This document shows positions 14,905 to 16,322 of a DNA stretch of 16,322 bases, piece by piece (within the stretch, counting starts at the first letter, position 1; each line of letters begins with the position of its first letter). Source of the stretch: Flavobacteriales bacterium UBA5869 (lineage in GTDB: Bacteria; Bacteroidota; Bacteroidia; Flavobacteriales_D; Crocinitomicaceae). Where the stretch lies: assembly GCA_002432565.1 (NCBI GenBank), contig DJFP01000114.1, forward strand, positions 4,628 through 20,949. The letters run 5' to 3'. The position numbers and the translations under genes are program-made. The notes under the pieces are model-generated. The model was not told where the DNA came from. It was given only the letters and a program-made list of their open reading frames with translations, and did not search any database.

Positions 14905-14929
14905 ACCTGTTTTCAGGTCTTTTCAAGAC
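14905..14929 (-). other. Overlapping small hairpins in the clpB leader
   Basis: ACCTG/CAGGT (14905-14918, loop TTTT) and GTCTT/AAGAC (14917-14929, loop TTC) share bases 14917-14918, so both cannot form fully at once. They lie 42-66 bases upstream of the clpB ATG. Two short stems are weak evidence for a leader switch; they could be chance. Confidence 0.3.
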
Positions 14930-15025
14930 AAAAAGGCAGTTTGAAAAAGAGTGAACCGACAAATTGACACTTTATTCCAGGTGAGATAACCGCGATAAAT
15001 AGTAATTTAGCCAAAAATTGCCGGA

Positions 15026-15136
15026 ATGTCTAAAATCAAAAAAACTTACAAAAAACTCTATCCTTATTTTGTGGATGTATGGCAATACATAGTGATCATT
15101 CTGATTTTCATTATTGCCGTAATTTTCTTTTTGTAA
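15026..15136 (+). CDS. 36-residue single-span membrane miniprotein
   Basis: The ATG at 15026 opens a frame of 36 codons ending TAA at 15134. The N-terminus is strongly basic (MSKIKKTYKK), followed by LYPYFVDVWQ and a hydrophobic helix of about 16 residues (YIVIILIFIIAVIFFL) that runs to the C-terminus. This is a classic small inner-membrane protein with the N-terminus in the cytoplasm by the positive-inside rule. It lies in the spacer divergent from clpB and stops 2 bp before the end of the convergent right-edge gene. A TTGACA at 14964 exists, but no TAnnTTTG element does. I do not recognise the family. The amphipathic order and clean fit in the spacer argue that it is real. Confidence 0.55.
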   Translation: MSKIKKTYKKLYPYFVDVWQYIVIILIFIIAVIFFL

Positions 15137-15138
15137 AG

Positions 15139-16322
15139 TTACTTCAGGTTTTTCATGAGTGCGAAGAACTGATTGAAAAAGGGCGTATAGTTTGAAGGAC
15201 TGAGGAAGTCTGATCTTGTTGCACCCGACAACAGTACATCGCTTTTATTAAGATCAATGAGTATTGCCTCCATATTCAGACCGTGGTAATCTTTGGCGTA
15301 ATACACATTGGTTGACAGGATGTGGGAAATCCCTCTTTTCTTAGTGTAGTTTTTGATTAAATCAGTGTCCACAGGCAGACATGGTTTCCCATCGTTCATG
15401 TACCAAACCTGTTCAAAGTAAGAAAGATAGGTAACATATTCGTTCAGGGCTTCAGTGCCCAATTTTGAAATAGAATCAGCCAGCATTAATACCGGGTTAA
15501 ATCCGTTTTTTTGGCAGGTATTCAGGATGAAACTAAAGAAAGCAGTTTGTCCTTTTTCCTTTTCCCAATCCGGAACTGTTTTGTCGGAAAATATCAAAGC
15601 TTCCGGTTCAATCAGCAGTACATCCTTAAATGTTGGTATCGCGGCAGCTTGTTTTTTCGCCATTTCCCTTTTTGCAAGTTCCTGTTCTTTCGGAGTTAGT
15701 TTGAAAAAATCTTTTTCAGCCTCTTTGATAGAATCATTTTTTGCCCGGAGTGCCTTAAACGTTTTTATAAAAACAGAATCCAGGATAATGTCAGAGATAC
15801 CGTAGATGGCATATTCGGTGGAGTCAAATGCGACTGTGGTTTGCTGGGTTTCGCGTTTTTCACGGATACGGCTGTATTTATCACCTTCTGTTTTTACGCT
15901 GTCTTTGATAGAAGTAGAGGCGGGTTCGGTCTTTTTCAGCAGAGCTTCGGATGCTGCCTGGTGATAGTTTAGCTTTTGAAATTTCGACAATTCAAAATAA
16001 GTGGTAGTGCTTAATTCTTTCAGGTAGCTATTATAGGTGTTTTCGAAGTACGCATCCCCCGGGTATTTGTTTTTCAGGTCGTACAAAATACGCAAACCGA
16101 TAGTTGCCAGTTCAATTCGTTTTGCCTGCTTGAGAAATTTGTTCAATTTGGAGGATTCACCTTCTATTTTAGGATTGTCAAAGCGTTCATGAATAATGTG
16201 TCCGGTTTGTTGTATCGATAACCACGCCCCGGCTTTCATGTGTTCTAAAAACAGGTTGTTCGGGTACAGTCTTTCCAATAGAAAAATGGAGTAAAGGGCA
16301 TTGAAAGGATTTCCCTGTATCA
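15139..16322 (-). CDS. C-terminal part of an unidentified protein (partial, right edge)
   Basis: The frame stays open to the window edge with natural-looking sequence (GNPFNALYSIFLLERLYPNN), so the TTG at 16278 is not the true start. About 393 residues are visible. The first ~110 are helical with TPR-like character (LLERLYPNNLFLEHMKAGAWLS, later YPGDAYFENTYNSYLKEL). A charged linker rich in Lys, Glu and Thr follows. The last ~170 form an alpha/beta region with FKDVLLIEPEALIFSDK, GFNPVLMLADS, ISHILSTNVYYAKDY, MEAILIDLNKSDVLLSGATRSDF and a final helix. The closing part, with DLNKSDVLLSGAT, looks like a ligand-binding or envelope domain but has no catalytic motif I know. The missing N-terminus could be a peptidase or a TPR sensor; an M48 peptidase is only a guess. 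Confidence 0.7.
   Translation of the reverse strand, partial: IQGNPFNALYSIFLLERLYPNNLFLEHMKAGAWLSIQQTGHIIHERFDNPKIEGESSKLNKFLKQAKRIELATIGLRILYDLKNKYPGDAYFENTYNSYLKELSTTTYFELSKFQKLNYHQAASEALLKKTEPASTSIKDSVKTEGDKYSRIREKRETQQTTVAFDSTEYAIYGISDIILDSVFIKTFKALRAKNDSIKEAEKDFFKLTPKEQELAKREMAKKQAAAIPTFKDVLLIEPEALIFSDKTVPDWEKEKGQTAFFSFILNTCQKNGFNPVLMLADSISKLGTEALNEYVTYLSYFEQVWYMNDGKPCLPVDTDLIKNYTKKRGISHILSTNVYYAKDYHGLNMEAILIDLNKSDVLLSGATRSDFLSPSNYTPFFNQFFALMKNLK

Overview
The window reads as chromosomal DNA of a Bacteroidota member, most likely Flavobacteriales (a Crocinitomicaceae/Fluviicola-like organism is my guess). This rests on a type IX secretion (T9SS) sorting domain, a DUF4293 protein that starts MIQRIQT, TPR-SpoIIE signalling and TonB-dependent uptake. 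Several genes also have a Bacteroidota TAnnTTTG -7 promoter element and lack a Shine-Dalgarno sequence, with only A-rich sequence before the start codon. There are no rRNA, tRNA, CRISPR, phage or classical transposase genes.

Layout. Bases 1-1522: the C-terminal end of a beta-helix-like surface protein, convergent with a protein that has a Cys-rich N-terminus, an internal hydrophobic/lipobox segment and a T9SS sorting domain. Bases 1584-2094: a DUF4293 membrane protein. Bases 2093-2596: a compact cassette with a four-helix-bundle (23S rRNA intervening-sequence protein, IVP) gene between two oppositely oriented arrays of degenerate 7-bp repeats. Bases 2603-4588: uup, an ABC-F ATPase, with its own promoter and terminator. 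Bases 4629-6758: a TonB-dependent receptor behind a promoter overlapped by a likely metalloregulator operator. Bases 6755-8725: a TPR/SpoIIE phosphatase that converges on the receptor and shares a TTAA stop overlap. Bases 8863-10501: a two-gene secreted operon of an LprI-like protein and a class 3 lipase. Bases 10502-10829: non-coding. Bases 10830-12069: a two-TM protein convergent with sanA, separated by a nested palindromic repeat. Bases 12173-14863: clpB with a strong terminator. Bases 15026-15136: a 36-residue membrane miniprotein. Bases 15139-16322: the C-terminal part of an unidentified protein running off the right edge.

Most genes are housekeeping or envelope functions: translation rescue (Uup), protein disaggregation (ClpB), envelope integrity (SanA), nutrient uptake (TonB receptor), signalling (SpoIIE) and secreted enzymes. 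They are mostly single-gene transcription units, and the LprI-like/lipase pair is the only clear operon.

The least conventional signal is a family of 7-bp-periodic AATTNNN repeats in three intergenic spacers (2093-2127 with 2569-2596; 11339-11405; 12101-12135). One set brackets the IVP gene as inverted repeats. Two sets lie directly upstream of -7 promoter elements (uup, sanA). I see no transposase, so whether these are mobile, RNA-structural or regulatory is inference.
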